Assembly (NCBI GenBank): GCA_002633025.1
Contig: NMRB01000052.1
Coordinates: 684,179 to 748,178, forward strand
Reading direction: 5' to 3'
Origin: Notospermus geniculatus
Taxonomy: Eukaryota; Nemertea; Pilidiophora; Heteronemertea; Lineidae
Length of the DNA: 64,000 nt
Each line of letters begins with the position of its first letter. Position 1 is the first letter of the stretch. The notes below the pieces were generated by a model. It had not been told where the DNA came from, made no database searches, and worked only from the letters and a program-made list of their open reading frames with translations. Shown here piece after piece: positions 11,815 to 24,092 of the stretch. The position numbers and the translations under genes are program-made.

Positions 11815-12300
11815 TTTGATAGCAAGCGGCAGGTACCGGGTTCGTACCCTGGGCCAAATGGGGTTAATCATCCCTGGCTCTTCAGTCTGTCGCATGGGAC
11901 AGTAAGCCCTGGTGCTGTGTATCTTGTGCCTTTGCAAGGGCAAGTAAAAGACCCCATCACTCAAAAACTCTGCTTCGTCCTAATGACCAACTTAGGTCCG
12001 TTTTCCATTTATCACCAAACCGAGTATCTAATTCGTCGAAATGACAATCCACGGTTCGTCATTTGGACGAACCTTGTTAGTCAAAATGACGAACCGTGGA
12101 TTGTCATTTCGATGAATTAGATACTCAGTTTGGTGATAAATGGAAAACGAACCTAAGTTGGTCATTTTGACGAAGCAGAGTTTTTCAGTGATCCAAGTGA
12201 GGAACATGAGTAGCTTGAGATAGCCTCTTCCTTCTGTCCAGGGTCAATAATGCAATGGCTTCTGTCCTGATGGATATTTAATATAATAACAATATACTGA
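11815..12300 (+). mobile_element. tRNA-related SINE interrupted by a hairpin
   Basis: A Pol III B-box-like motif, GGGTTCGTACCC, lies at about 11838. It is followed by a body containing GGGACAGTAAGCCCTGGTG and AAGTAAAAGACCCC, a SINE body type that I associate from memory with marine invertebrate genomes. The body stops at about 11957, where a 233-bp hairpin begins, and appears to resume at about 12191 with CTGTCCAGGGTCAATAATGC and a TATTTAATATAATAACAATA tail. No clear A box is visible, so the head may be truncated. Confidence 0.5.
11958..12190. mobile_element. Long hairpin element inserted in a SINE
   Basis: Two arms of about 114 bp differ at only a handful of positions and are separated by a loop of a few bases around CTTGTTAG. 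Termini are CACTCAAAAACTCTGC on the left and GCAGAGTTTTTCAGTG on the right. A transcript through it would fold into a near-continuous double-stranded RNA. There is no coding capacity. The insertion splits the SINE at 11815-12300 and is therefore younger than it. Confidence 0.85.
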
Positions 12301-14845
12301 CGCAAATCTAATACTGTACAATACAGTACCGGTACTGTCTTTTGAGGCTGAAACTCAAGTTGGAACTGACTACATGGACTAGCGTGTTGACATGTCGACG
12401 GCCACGTATATGTCGTCTGCTGGTTGTCATGGTAGAGGAAGATGCAGCCAAGCTTACTTGTGTCTTTGCCTTTTACGCTTCAGGGGTTGTTATTCCTGGA
12501 AATCTGCTTCGATACTGTTCCTTGTTTACAGTGACGTCAGTAGGCTTTTTAAACCGTTGTCAGACGACACTGGCTGATTTTTTACACCTGTTGTCAGATG
12601 TCGCTGAATCCCAGTAACACGTACGCCAACGCGAATCTGAACGAAGTAATATGATTCGGCTTTATCAACGAACAATGTACCAACGTTCTTCCGGAACGTG
12701 GATCACATAGAAATACATGTACTCAGCCCTGTGTGTACGTCTAATCAACAACCAGTCGTGTACTGTAAAATACTGCCTGGCTGCAAGTGGAAATGCTTTC
12801 ATGATAAGCAAGATCGGGTAGAGAGGGGAGAAAGTCCCAGGAATGGAAATTCTCACTACGAAGCCCATGCATTGCCAACGGTTGTGACATAATCCTTCAG
12901 AAAGGCTTAATCTGCTAGGACAACAACTACCCGATTTTGAGTCCAGTGGGCCATTTTCCCGCGTTTACACACCTGCTTAACTGGTAGACAATAGGCGTGG
13001 CGTGGAAGTTTCGTAAAGCCACCGGACGACTCGCAAACGTTTATGCCGATGGAATCCATGGGTAATAGTAAAACATGTGTTTGCATGGTCTAGGGTCTAC
13101 TGAACATTAACTTTCAAATGGCAACCCAATGCTCAGTATATGGCGAAGTCGCTTTAAAATCATGGTGACGGATGCAAAAGTCAATCTGTAGGTCAGTATC
13201 ACCCATCACTCACTCCTATCAACGTGACCTCTTAATAGTGATTTTACAGTACATATTGAGTAAATCTTGGCATCGGCCCGATATATCAAAACCTGCCCCT
13301 TTCTGGGTGTAGTGTCAACAACGATCCGCACAATAGGAAGGAACCTGAAACGCACAGTTAGTTCACTGTGAAGCAAGCTTATACGGCAACTTTCCTGGAA
13401 GTGAAAAAAAATCAGTAAAAACATCCCCACAAACAGGTATTTAATCGTCTTAAAGCTAAACACTGCCGGGTCATAGCGTGGGAAGGATTTAAACTGCTCG
13501 CAGATTTTGTATGAAATTCGATCTTCCCTTTTATTCAGCGCGAACTATCGTGGCTTCTTCCTGAATTCCTGTGGACGTTTCTTTTAAAGCCACGCCGTAT
13601 TCAATTCAGAAAGTGCTTACGTTCGCCGACGTTAGTGTAGTAAAATGTACTATGCTCTATCTGAATATACATTAGAGCTCTGCCTGCATGCAGTGTTTTC
13701 AACGTGTGCTGAAAACGAGGTCTTCATTCTTTGAAGTACGTATGAGGCAAGTATTTTGGGGACCTTCACAAGGCAATGAGACCTCTACCTGCACTCTCCT
13801 AACACTTTGAAAATCCAGAAAAATTCTACAGAGAGGCTTCAGATGGGCTAGGATTTTCGTAAATACGTTATGGAAGGCGAGTGTTTTGCACTAGAAGTTG
13901 AAGCTGTTGAAGTCAAGATGAATTGGTGGAACCGAAACGAAAGATCGCAAAACTCTTTAGTCACAATGTTCTAAGAATCACGTACTTTCAGAAACTTGAA
14001 TCATAATGAACGTATATTACAATTTCTTTGCTAACCGGACGACCGGATCTATAAAAAAAGCACGACACTCTGAAGTATAATGAAGTTTTTTTCTTCCAAA
14101 ACCATGAATAGCATACATGTAATAACGCCGCGAGTCAACCCTCTTGTGGAAGACGATCCGCAAACACAACCCTCGAAACAGACGCTGGTTGCATCTTTAC
14201 CACGATGACATTGAGCTCGGCATTGTGCAGCGAATGCTACTAGAAAAGACGGAAGCACTTGAAAGAGAAATCACTGTTTACACGATGCAAAGAAATAGCC
14301 AAATAAGTCGAAAATCTTCATGGGAAAGCCGGACCAAGTGCACTTCTAGAGCTGCACTTCCCACAACATTGTGTCCATCAGTGCCTTGTAATTTCCGATA
14401 AGAAAATATCTCAGTCGATTGTTTTGGCAAAAAATGGGCGTTTGTGGCATCGTTATCGATCGAAAAGGAACTTCTCGAGTGACAGGAAAAGGTTTAAGGT
14501 CAGGCGAAAGGCTATAGACCGCCTTGTTCCCAGCTTTGTTGGCATCTTTCCACCTTTGAAAATATGCTGTTTAACGACCCCCAACGGCCCGATGCCATTC
14601 CAGCTCATTTGTCGTTGTATGGTATGGTCACTGGAGAATTATCGCCTTCAATCCGTGGCGGGCGGCCAACACGGATTCACTGTCTTATCGTTTATCGGTA
14701 AAAACTACACCAACAGTTATTTCAGCATGTAGGCCTACGGTGACGCAGGGAGCGAGTACGGGCGGCTTTGTTCGCAGATACATGTCAAGATGCTGCAAAA
14801 TAAAGACATTGTTGTCATAATCTTTTGTCGTTGTGATGCGATTTC
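12301..14845. other. Gene-free stretch, nothing recognised
   Basis: Several short frames (for example 12342-12617 plus and 14424-14732 plus) have no recognisable domain, no matched splice sites and ordinary composition. I treat them as chance. Confidence 0.4.
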
Positions 14846-14846
14846 G

Positions 14847-14945
14847 AGCCGAAGCTGAGAACGACGTTTGGTGGCGCTGCAATCGTCAGGATGACCTCCA
14901 GTCGAAGCCGAGGACGGCGTTTGGCGACGCTGCAGTCGTCGGGAC
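14847..14945 (+). repeat. Two-copy tandem repeat of about 50 bp
   Basis: GAGCCGAAGCTGAGAACGAC...GGTGGCGCTGCAATCGTC is followed at once by a diverged second copy, TCGAAGCCGAGGACGGC...GGCGACGCTGCAGTCGTC. Confidence 0.7.
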
Positions 14946-15055
14946 GGTCTGGTGCCGGAGACGTAGCTAAGAAAGACTTTCAGCTAAGAACACAGATTCC
15001 CTCAAGATGTGTTTTAGCCCGGAACCTGGTCAACAGACGTAGAAATATGCAAGGA

Positions 15056-15352
15056 GCTTATGATGAGTATCGAAGTCTGCTCCACCAATGTACGCTGCGT
15101 GCACTGTTCATTGGGCAACAAGCACAAGCGTCCGACTACTGATTTTAGTTTGATTTTCACTTTACCTTCCCACCTGTCATCAGTTCAACCTTTTGCTTTT
15201 GCAAACAGCTTATGATCACTATCGGAGGTGTGCTCCAGAAATGTACGGTGCGTGCACTGTACATTGGACAACAAGCACAAGCGGCCGACTACCGATTTCA
15301 GTTTGATTTTCACTTCACCTTCCCACTTGTCATCAGTTCAACCTTTTGCTTC
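15056..15352 (+). repeat. Two-copy tandem duplication of 151 bp
   Basis: Copy 1 starts AGCTTATGATGAGTATCG at 15056 and copy 2 starts AGCTTATGATCACTATCGG at 15207. Both contain TGCGTGCACTG, CAACAAGCACAAGCG and CATCAGTTCAACCTTTTGCT. The copies differ by scattered substitutions. Confidence 0.85.
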
Positions 15353-16080
15353 TACCCCGTTCGACGAGTTTAGCACCATCTTTCACCACATTCAGTGAAG
15401 CTGATGATTAACGACTTAATCAAAAGATCTTCCAGGAGGTGGAATCGTTCATCAACGAAACTTCGGCGGCCATGAACGCAACGCCGCCAGTTCTCTTCAT
15501 AGGAAACACCTTTACACATGTAAAGTGTGAATTACGAAGGGAAACCCACGAACCGGGGAACCCATCGTACTCTCGTGAAATTGCACCCAGATTGCACGCT
15601 ATAAAACATGATTATCTAGTCAGGTACCATATGTCATGTTTGTAATCAATAAGATTTCTCCAGTCAGTAGATCAACTACATTTTTGATTTGATATCTCCG
15701 GGGGTTAGGTTAACTCCGCGGAACCTGAATGCCCGATTAACCAGAAGGTACGAGAATATTCCAATGTTGTTATGAATTGCAAGTACCTGTATCGCATTGC
15801 GGGGGTTGGTGTTTTGAAAAGTGATGAGTGGTTAAAGGGTGCATAGCTGCGTTGGCGTTCATTGTGCATTCCCAGCAGATAGGCCTACGTTTACTTGTTC
15901 AGCAGCAAAAAATCAGCAAAAAGCTTAAAGAAGAGTTTTGCTGTTTCTCGCTTAGCTCAACAATCGATCATTAGAATCAGTAACGTTGGATAATATCACA
16001 ATTGATTCAATTTCATATACACTGTAAACTAACCATTTTATTGCATTTATGATAAAACAAGCCACGGACTGGAAAGTCCA

Positions 16081-16208
16081 TGGGCCGTATTTTAGAACGT
16101 TCCTTAACATTAAGGTCCACCTTATATCTATTGTTTTCGATGGTTTTACAATAGACTTAATATGAAAGGTCGACCTAAACGTTAAGGAACGTTCTAAAAT
16201 ACGACCCC
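16081..16208. mobile_element. MITE-like foldback, 128 bp
   Basis: GGGCCGTATTTTAGAACGTT at the left pairs with AACGTTCTAAAATACGACCC at the right, and CCTTAAC...GTTAAGG pairing continues inward. The internal loop carries no open frame. Confidence 0.85.
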
Positions 16209-16209
16209 A

Positions 16210-17944
16210 TGAGTATACAGCCGGGAGAAGTTTCGTGATTGTAGATTTAGATCTTATAGCTGTATGCTTCTTTGACGGAAGTTAGCGTTGACAAAAGAAA
16301 AGGGTATTTTACTGTAACATTAGGAGGAATAGAGAAATCGTACGGGCTGTAAGGGCTGGTGTTTTCTTAGCACCATTTAGTAAATCTTATAGCTTCAATG
16401 ACATGAAGGCAGACTAAACAAGGACTGAGATGGTCAGGGTTCGCCTGACTTGTGGAAGAGGAGTTTGGAATCAAGCGGATAGAGTTGTCTTCTGTTAACT
16501 TTCTTGTCCACAGACAGATTATATTCTTTGGAAAGTTTGCAGACAAAGATACTCGTGAGCTCAATGAACAACTTAACATTTTCACTTCGTGAGAAACGAT
16601 CAACACCTGACCTGGTTTTCGAGAATCGCCGAAGCGTAAAACATCGCTCGATGGTTGGAACTGAAAGCAATAAAGCTTAGCCAACAAAGGAAATGCACAG
16701 ATCCGTCTTCGTCTGACACTTGACACGACGACTTCAAGGCGATGATTATATGTCATGTCTTATTCCATGCTACTTCAAGCGAATGAGATCGGTATGGACT
16801 GTCCCAGTTGAGGAGGTTGGAGAAAAGAGCTTCATAGAAATATTCATCGGCAAAAAAGACAAACATTTTCCGCCGATATGATGACGTGAGCGCGTTCCAA
16901 TCCGAAAAAGTGCGGTTTGCCGATGCTGCTGCAGCATTGCACTTCCTCATCCCTGCTCCACCGCCACTATAGAAACAAGAGCACTACGCTACGCCGGAAG
17001 TGTAGCATTTCAGCAAAAATCGGAGATGCTGTTCTGACCAATTGGATGTGAATCCCTCGCGAGATGGCCAAATTTCAGATGATGCCCGGAGGTATGTAAA
17101 TGATAACGAACAACGGGGAATAGTGCCTGGAAAAAGCTGCAGCTTGAAATTTGTCGAGATGCTGGTGCCGGCGGCTGAATAGAAAACATTAGAATGTTTA
17201 CCATCGCAAGACGACAACAACACACGTTTTAAAACAAAGAATCACATTAGAGCCGCCTCGCCACCAAAGCAAGATTGTCCGTCTTTTACCCCTCGGGCTG
17301 TCATGGCGTGCACTGATGGAGTTAACTGGCAAGTGCGGAGTACCGACGCTCGGGTCGGCAAACAGGAAAACCAACAACGGATGGCAACAGTTTCGAGTGC
17401 AACAGAAACAACGAGTCGTTTGTTGATCCCGAGAACGGCCTTCAATGTCTTCATCCTAATGTTGAATGCGGAAAAAGAGAAATGCGCTTAAGAAGAACCT
17501 CTGTACGTTGTGGCAACTTCCGACCATGCGTCTAAAAGCAAATTGATCCTTTTTCGAAAGAATTTCCTTTAGATTACCCGGATGTACCCTAATGTAAATC
17601 GTTATGGAACAATGATAGCATTCTCTTCAGTTAATACATTAGATGAATTCCAAGTCATTTAGACTAGCTGGCGAGTCGGCTATAAGTAAACGCATTGGGC
17701 GAAATGGTCGGTTTGCCAAATGGGCAGATTTTTTTCAACTTGGAGAACGGTGTAGAATACTGATTTCGGCAACTAATTGCAGTTATACTGGTACTGCTGA
17801 AGATGCACGGGTTTCTACAACCTGAAATAGGAACTGCTTTAGAGTAATCAAGAATCATTTTCTCCCCTTCCCTTGCTGACAAGACGGTGGCCTTTTTCCT
17901 GTTTGGTTCTAATCCCCGCCAGGTTTCTAACCCGCTAGTGGGAA
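16210..17944. other. Gene-free stretch with overlapping short frames
   Basis: Several medium frames overlap on both strands (16367-16756 minus, 16753-16950 minus, 16984-17225 minus, 17303-17491 plus). None contains a recognisable domain, and no two join through consistent splice sites. A degraded coding sequence cannot be excluded, but I cannot support a gene. Confidence 0.35.
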
Positions 17945-18056
17945 GGTTACTTATACACTTAACCGACAAAGGCGTTCAGAGCACCATATCGAGACAAAGG
18001 GTTACTTATACTTAACCGAGTAAGGCGTTCAAAGTACATACTCAAGAAGTCTCTGG
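17945..18056 (+). repeat. Two-copy direct repeat of about 55 bp
   Basis: GGTTACTTATACACTTAACC...AAGGCGTTCAGAGCACAT-like sequence is repeated as GGTTACTTATACTTAACCGA...AAGGCGTTCAAAGTACAT. Confidence 0.75.
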
Positions 18057-18137
18057 GCAAACCTTACACGTACGACCATGGAGGCCGCCAGGTGGCCATC
18101 TTGAAAAACGAAACGACTGTGAGCTCTTTCTACATGT

Positions 18138-18378
18138 AAAGGCCCGTTTACACTAGGTTGCACCAAGTTGCAAGTTGCTGCAACTCGCAACTTGTTGCAA
18201 ACTACCTGGGACGGTTTACACATAGAAAAATCGATGCAACATCCAGTGTGATCGAGTTGCAACAAGTTGCATGCCCGTTTACACATGCAACTTTTATGAA
18301 ACTTTTTGGTCTCATCAGGTTTATGCAACAAGTTGCATGAAGTTGCATATGAAAAGTTGCATGTGTAAACGGGCCTTT
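18138..18378. mobile_element. MITE with AAAGGCCCGTTTACAC ends, 241 bp
   Basis: Exact 16-bp terminal inverted repeats (AAAGGCCCGTTTACAC and GTGTAAACGGGCCTTT) are flanked by TA on each side. The interior is packed with repeated GTTGCAACTTGTTGCA-type palindromes, and a GCCCGTTTACACATGCAACTTT copy of the end (described by its ends) sits internally near 18274, which suggests a composite or rearranged element. Confidence 0.85.
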
Positions 18379-18479
18379 ACACTTCCATGGTGTGATCACC
18401 GAAGAGCTGGACAAGGACTTGACCTCGTCACTTCCCCAGTCGGCGATGTTTCCTAAATGCAACTACATGTACGTATAAT

Positions 18480-19425
18480 TTTGCCTTTGGTTTTGGAGGT
18501 CAGACCTTCTACTCGCTACCTGTTAACATGGCATCTACACAACGTCAAACAAGCTTCTTTCTAAAAAGCACGTTCCAACAATGCAAACAAGGTATCGAAG
18601 AAACCTATCGTTTTCCATTAGATAAGATAATTTTGACTCGAACACCTATTTATCTCAGATAATGCTCAAGTGTTGTACCTATCCGCATACTCATGCACTG
18701 CATCTGTAAGTGAACTATTCGTACTGTACTGGATGTATTATGTATGTACAGGAAAATGAAGAGAAAAATAAATCATTTGAATTCCTAGTTGTAAAAAAAA
18801 CGTCTAACAAATATTTCCCCTTCGTTACTCTCTGATCAACCTTCGCCAACCAACGATCAGTTTGTAAAAAGATGGCTCACCAACCACAAGTGGATTGTAT
18901 TTTGGAAAACCCTAATTGCAATTCTATGTTACCTGAAATGGTTTGCTCGTTTTCATGCAGTAATAGGTTTCGAGGCAGCTTAGTTTTTTTTGAATATTTC
19001 TAAATGTAAAAGCAACTACCTGTCATAATCTTGAAAACTTTCTTTGGTCGAACCAACCGAATGACTTTTTTTCCATGGAGTGAAATTCACATGTACAAAA
19101 TTGGTTCACCAATAGCCCCTGCAATCCCATTTAGTTTTCTTGAGAAAATATCATCATGTGTATCTGCGTTAGGTTTAATGTTTGAAGTGGTAAAGGAAAT
19201 GCAATAGCGATGATTCGCTATTTTAAGATGACGGACCCCTGTCACCCAAACATCATGACACGAGGGCTGTTACCATAATAATGCAAACACAAACAATACA
19301 GATTCACTGCAAAGAAATTCATCTGCCTCAGTCATGTCAGTCACCAGTTTCTAACTTCGCATTACCAATCCAACTATGTTGCATTGGCAGTCAACACTTT
19401 GCGGAAATCTCGTTGTTCCTAGAAC
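18480..19425. other. Gene-free stretch, nothing recognised
   Basis: AT-rich sequence with no open frame of note, no array and no clear foldback. Confidence 0.45.
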
Positions 19426-20468
19426 AATTTAAGATTTGGCTTCAATTATTCATGGTTTAGCTTTTTCGTCAGCAATTTAATCTGCCTCTTGCACATTACA
19501 GGTATTTTTGTGAATCTGCATCCTGTACCACCGGTACAAAACAGACATCTCAGAGCAGCTCTTCAAGTCTATCTTTCCCGAACAGAAAGTAATCTCAAGA
19601 TTAAATTCCTGCAGTTTCTTCAACATGACAACTGTTCTTAGCAGGTTCTTTAAAACATTTCTTCATAGCTGGAACTCGGACATCAGTCAGCCATTGTAAT
19701 ATCCGACATACCAACATCAAAACGGTGATATCAAAAACGGAGAAACCCCATTGTTTTTATCATCAGTTTCAGAATTCTGATCATAGGAGTATCATCGCCG
19801 CTGTTGAGGGGCTTTCATGCAAACAGCCAAGTTGCACACTACATAGGGCCTACGGTACGCAATTCTGAAGTGCGCTTTTTCTGTATTGCACTGTAGTTGC
19901 AACTGTGTAGTTCCACACTAATATTACTTGTACACATAGACTACAGAAAGCACTGTATCCTGACATCTGTGCACTGAACAGTTGCACACTTCATGTGCAT
20001 ATAGTCCTGAAGCACTGTAACTACACACAGAGGCACAGTAGCCTATCCTGACATCTGTGCACTGAACAGTCATGGTTGCACACTACGCCTGAAGCACTGT
20101 ATCCTGACAACTTGTCAAATGTTTCGCATTTCAACAGGTTTCACGCAAGTTGCCTACTTTTGCGCACAGAAGAAACGAAGCTTGGGATACATGTATAGAT
20201 CTATCTGAGTTAGAGGCAACGTAAGTGGGCCTAAACCTAATGATACCGCAGAACCGGCATTATAGGCTATTTCGGTAACGTATCCGCCAACTATCTCCAT
20301 TTCATTACGCCTAATCCTCAATGCATCGGTTATGGTCTGAACGTGTGTCGTATAAAACAACCAGATCCGGCCAGCTTCCAACCATAACACGGGATAACAT
20401 GGCTATCCCATGGGTTGGAGACAATATCAGTAAGCCGGGGGAGGAATAAAACCACGATGCAAGACGCA
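19426..20468 (+). repeat. 1.05-kb tandem duplication, copy 1
   Basis: This segment is almost identical to 20470-21525 along its full length, differing by isolated substitutions and 1-4 base indels (for example TTCTTTAAAACATTTC versus TTCTTTAGACATTTC). A single N at 20469 sits exactly at the junction. Within each copy, a block around CTGACATCTGTGCACTGAAC is itself repeated two to three times. Confidence 0.9.
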
Positions 20469-20469
20469 N

Positions 20470-21525
20470 AATTTAAGATTTGGCTTCAATTATTCATGGT
20501 TTAGCTTTTTCGTCAGCAATTTAATCTGCCTCTTGCACATTACAGGTATTTTTGTGAATCTGCATCCTGTACCACCGGTACAAAACAGACATCTCAGAGC
20601 AGCTCTTCAAGTCTATCTTTCCCGAACAGAAAGTAATCTCAAGATTAAATTCCTGCAGTTTCTTCAACATGACAACTGTTCTTAGCAGGTTCTTTAGACA
20701 TTTCTTCCTAGCTGGAACTCGGACATCAGTCAGCCATTGTAATATCCGACATACCAACATCAAAACGGTGATATCAAAAACGGAGAAACCCCATTGTTTT
20801 TATCATCAGTTTCAGAATTCTGATCATAGGAGTATCATCGCCGCTGTTAGAGGGGCTTTCATGCAAACAGCCAAGTTGCACACTACATAGGGCCTACGGT
20901 ATACGCAATTCTGAAGTGCGCTTTTTCTGTATTGCACTGTAGTTGCAACTGTGTAGTTCCACACTATTATTACTTGTACACATAGACTACAGAAAGCACT
21001 GTATCTTGACATCTGTGCACTGACCAGTTGCACACTTCATGTGCATATAGGCCTGAAGCACTGTAACTACACACAGAGGCACAGTAGCCTATCCTGACAT
21101 CTGTGCACTGAACAGTCATGGTTGCACACTACCATACACGCCTGAAGCACTGTATCCTGACAACTTGTCAAATGTTTCGCATTTCAACAGGTTTCACGCA
21201 AGTTGCCTACTTTTGCGCACAGAAGAAACGAAGCTTGGGAAATACATGTAAATTCTATCTGAGTTAGAGGCAACGTAAGTGGGCCTAAACCTAATGATAC
21301 CGCAGAACCGGCATTATAGGCTATTTCGGTAACGTATCCGCCAACTATCTCCATTTCATTACTACGCCTAATCCTCAATGCATCGGTTATGGTCTGAACG
21401 TGTGTCGTATAAAACAACCAGATCCGGCCAGCTTCCAACCATAACACGGGATAACATGGCTATCCCATGGGTTGGAGACAATATCAGTAAGCCGGGGGAG
21501 GAATAAAACCACGATGCAAGACGCA
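20470..21525 (+). repeat. 1.05-kb tandem duplication, copy 2
   Basis: Second copy of 19426-20468. The shared minus-strand frames (20154-20390 and 21184-21447) contain the same small indels and do not encode anything I recognise. The placement of the N favours two alleles laid end to end over a biological duplication. Confidence 0.9.
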
Positions 21526-21965
21526 TTCTCAGCAGTGTCTAATGACTGCCTGATCAATAGGCGACTAACTTGGAGATGATCAGATGAACCCAATACAATT
21601 CAGCATGACATAGTATGACATCTGGGAGGTATTGAATGTGCTTTACTTGATGAAAATTGTTGGACACTGTGAAAAGTTTCCTGTTGGTGACACCATAATT
21701 GTCCTTGTACCGACGTCGTATTTTCCTTGGAGGAATTATAATTCCTCCAAGTATTTTCCAAGGTTTGGAACAAGCTCCAGTGAAGTTGGGGCTGACCTTG
21801 CTGCAGAAAAAATGACGTAACTTTTGATTTTATTTCATCAAAATCAGTCAACAGACTATTTTTCATGTACGAAAGTCCCCTCTGGGCCCTCAGAGGTTGC
21901 CTGGTTTGGCTTGGACATTTTTCTCGCTATGTAATACATGTATATGTATTGTCAAATTGTAGAGT

Positions 21966-22197
21966 AAAGCCTAGGTCACAAATCCACCGGGCCCCGTACG
22001 ATTTTCCCCACCCAGCGGCTTGCAGTGGATTTTAGATACTGAAACACGGATCTAAGGTGAATTATGCCGAAATCACCTCAATGGACAAGTGGAAATTTTA
22101 AAAAAAACTGAATCAAACTGGGCACCGTAGAATTTGGTCCAGATGTCTGTTTTTACTCGCCGTACGGGCCCCGAAGTGGATATGTGACCTAGGCTTT
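21966..22197. mobile_element. MITE with AAAGCCTAGGTCAC ends, 232 bp
   Basis: AAAGCCTAGGTCACAAATCC on the left pairs with GGATATGTGACCTAGGCTTT on the right, and GGGCCCCGTACG pairs with CGTACGGGCCCC further in. TA flanks both ends. There is no coding content. Confidence 0.9.
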
Positions 22198-22667
22198 AGT
22201 TTGTACAGTTTTGGTTGTGCTCATCGTACCTTTTGAAATTAAAACTGATATTGGGAAGAATCCCACCGAGTAGCAGTTGTTTTTCTCTTTTCGATCTAGC
22301 AGGGGAGGAAGTAATGACTCCTGTTCCTTGAGCACTGCGTATGTAGAACTGAGCTATTCATGTCAGGATGATTTCTAAGCCTAGCGCATCCACAACTGCA
22401 CACACATGCACCTGTAACAGCTGCAGATCCTCACAAAGACCGCGCTATAAACTACACAACTGCGGTTTGATGTCATTAGAACCTAATACGCCTAGCAATA
22501 AACTGTATTGTGATCACAAACGCAATAAATGTTAGCTGGAATAAACCCAAGTGATTGGCAGATATCAGGATTCACCACTGATTGATTTTTTATGTCTTGA
22601 TTTGTCTCATTTTGCTTTTCAGAATGAAGATGGGTTAATGTCGTTAATCTTTCTCCCTCTTGGTACC

Positions 22668-22855
22668 ATCCTGAGAACATCAGGGCCCATATTCATAAAA
22701 CCTTGCTAGCTTAGTTGGCTGCTAGTTGTGTACATTGACCTGCAAACCAGGCACTTTAGCAGGCAACTAAGCCTTAGGTTTTATGAATATGGACCCAGGG
22801 GTTCTTAGCGCTCGCTTCCTTCGTCACCGTTAAGAACCACTGATGTTCTCAGGAT
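22668..22855. mobile_element. CTGAGAACATCAG family foldback, copy B (host of a nested insertion)
   Basis: ATCCTGAGAACATCAG starts the element and CTGATGTTCTCAGGAT ends it. After the left end, a second foldback (22683-22796) interrupts the arm, which resumes as GGGGTTCTTAGCGCTCGCTT. Without the insert it would closely match copies at 5971-6034 and 36455-36566. Confidence 0.85.
22683..22796. mobile_element. MITE with GGGCCCATATTCATAAA ends, nested
   Basis: Left end GGGCCCATATTCATAAAACC, right end TTTTATGAATATGGACCC. TTAGTTGGCTGCTAG-like and CAACTAAGCC segments pair within the arms. It sits inside another foldback at 22668-22855 and is therefore the younger insertion. Confidence 0.85.
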
Positions 22856-23870
22856 GCTTGGTACGAACCGATATCGAACTTCGATTCCTGCTAATTTTCA
22901 GGACCATGTACAACTTTATCTCTTACTTATCTGTCACTCGCCAAGCAATTCCGGCAGAACGGGACATAATTATGCGGTGAATGCACGAGTTCACACCGTT
23001 CATAGCTTCTTTTACTTGACAAACCTAGTAGCGTCTTCATGTTCCTACCGCGGATTACCAAAAAAACGTTTACTTCAAGAAACAAATTGTCAGGACAAGA
23101 CCACCTGGATCAGGGCTCCATGAACATAACGGATAACGGACATTTCACTCTTAAAACGATATTATAGTATAGATTTATAGAAGAGTGCCTGCAGCAGAGT
23201 TTCCGGACTATTCTGCAGATTCACAGGCGATATTACCCTAGATCTGCGGAGCTTTAGCAGTGCTATCCATTCTAGTCTTTCTATTAGAGGATAAGTTGCC
23301 AAATTAACTTAATACGCGAGAGTGAGTTCTCGCAATGGTCCGGTTAATATCGAGGGTTTCTTCCATTGTTAAAGCCACTTGAACAATAGGTGTCGCTACA
23401 CGTTGTCGTGGGCCTACCGAGCCGTTCCGTTTCGCAATCGCCCGGTTAACGGTTAAGCCTTCGTTTAAGCCTAAGCCCGGTTAAGCCTACGTTTATCTAT
23501 TGTTAGGCTATACTCAGACAATAGAAAATCGCAACCCAAAATGTAGTCGTAAGTCTATCCAGGCGATTGCGAAAACACTACACGTATCATCTATCACCTG
23601 TGAACGACTGAATACTTCTGGAAACCTTTCTGTGAAATGAACGATATTTTTAACGGTGTTGGAGGGGCTTTTGCGGCTAGGAATAAAGATACCGTACTTT
23701 AAACTTACCTGGATATGTACATGTATACGTTGTTCAAAGTTAAGGTAAATATACACATATAGACGGAGTACAAGTGAGTGTTTGTCCTTGCACCAAAATG
23801 GTAATTGAATTCAACGCGTTCACGTCAACTTGAACGAACTATAGCATTAAGGTATCACGATAGCGCACAT

Positions 23871-24092
23871 TAAAAGGGCCTCTAGAGGCAGCTTGCTATT
23901 GGGCTACTAACAGTACTGCGACTATACAACAGGTGGCGCTAGTAACCATGAACTAATAAATTGTGGATCAAATTTTGACACTGATGAAATTTTACTTCGA
24001 AAATGATGCCCAAGTTGGATCCTCATCCCATCAATTCTCTGTTAGTAATCATATCAGTGTGCACTAAAACGCTGCCTCTAGAGGCTCTTTAA
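23871..24092. mobile_element. MITE with CCTCTAGAGGCAGC ends, about 220 bp
   Basis: AAAGGGCCTCTAGAGGCAGC on the left pairs with GCTGCCTCTAGAGGCTCTTT on the right. CTACTAACAG and CTGTTAGTAATC give weaker inner pairing. Confidence 0.75.
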
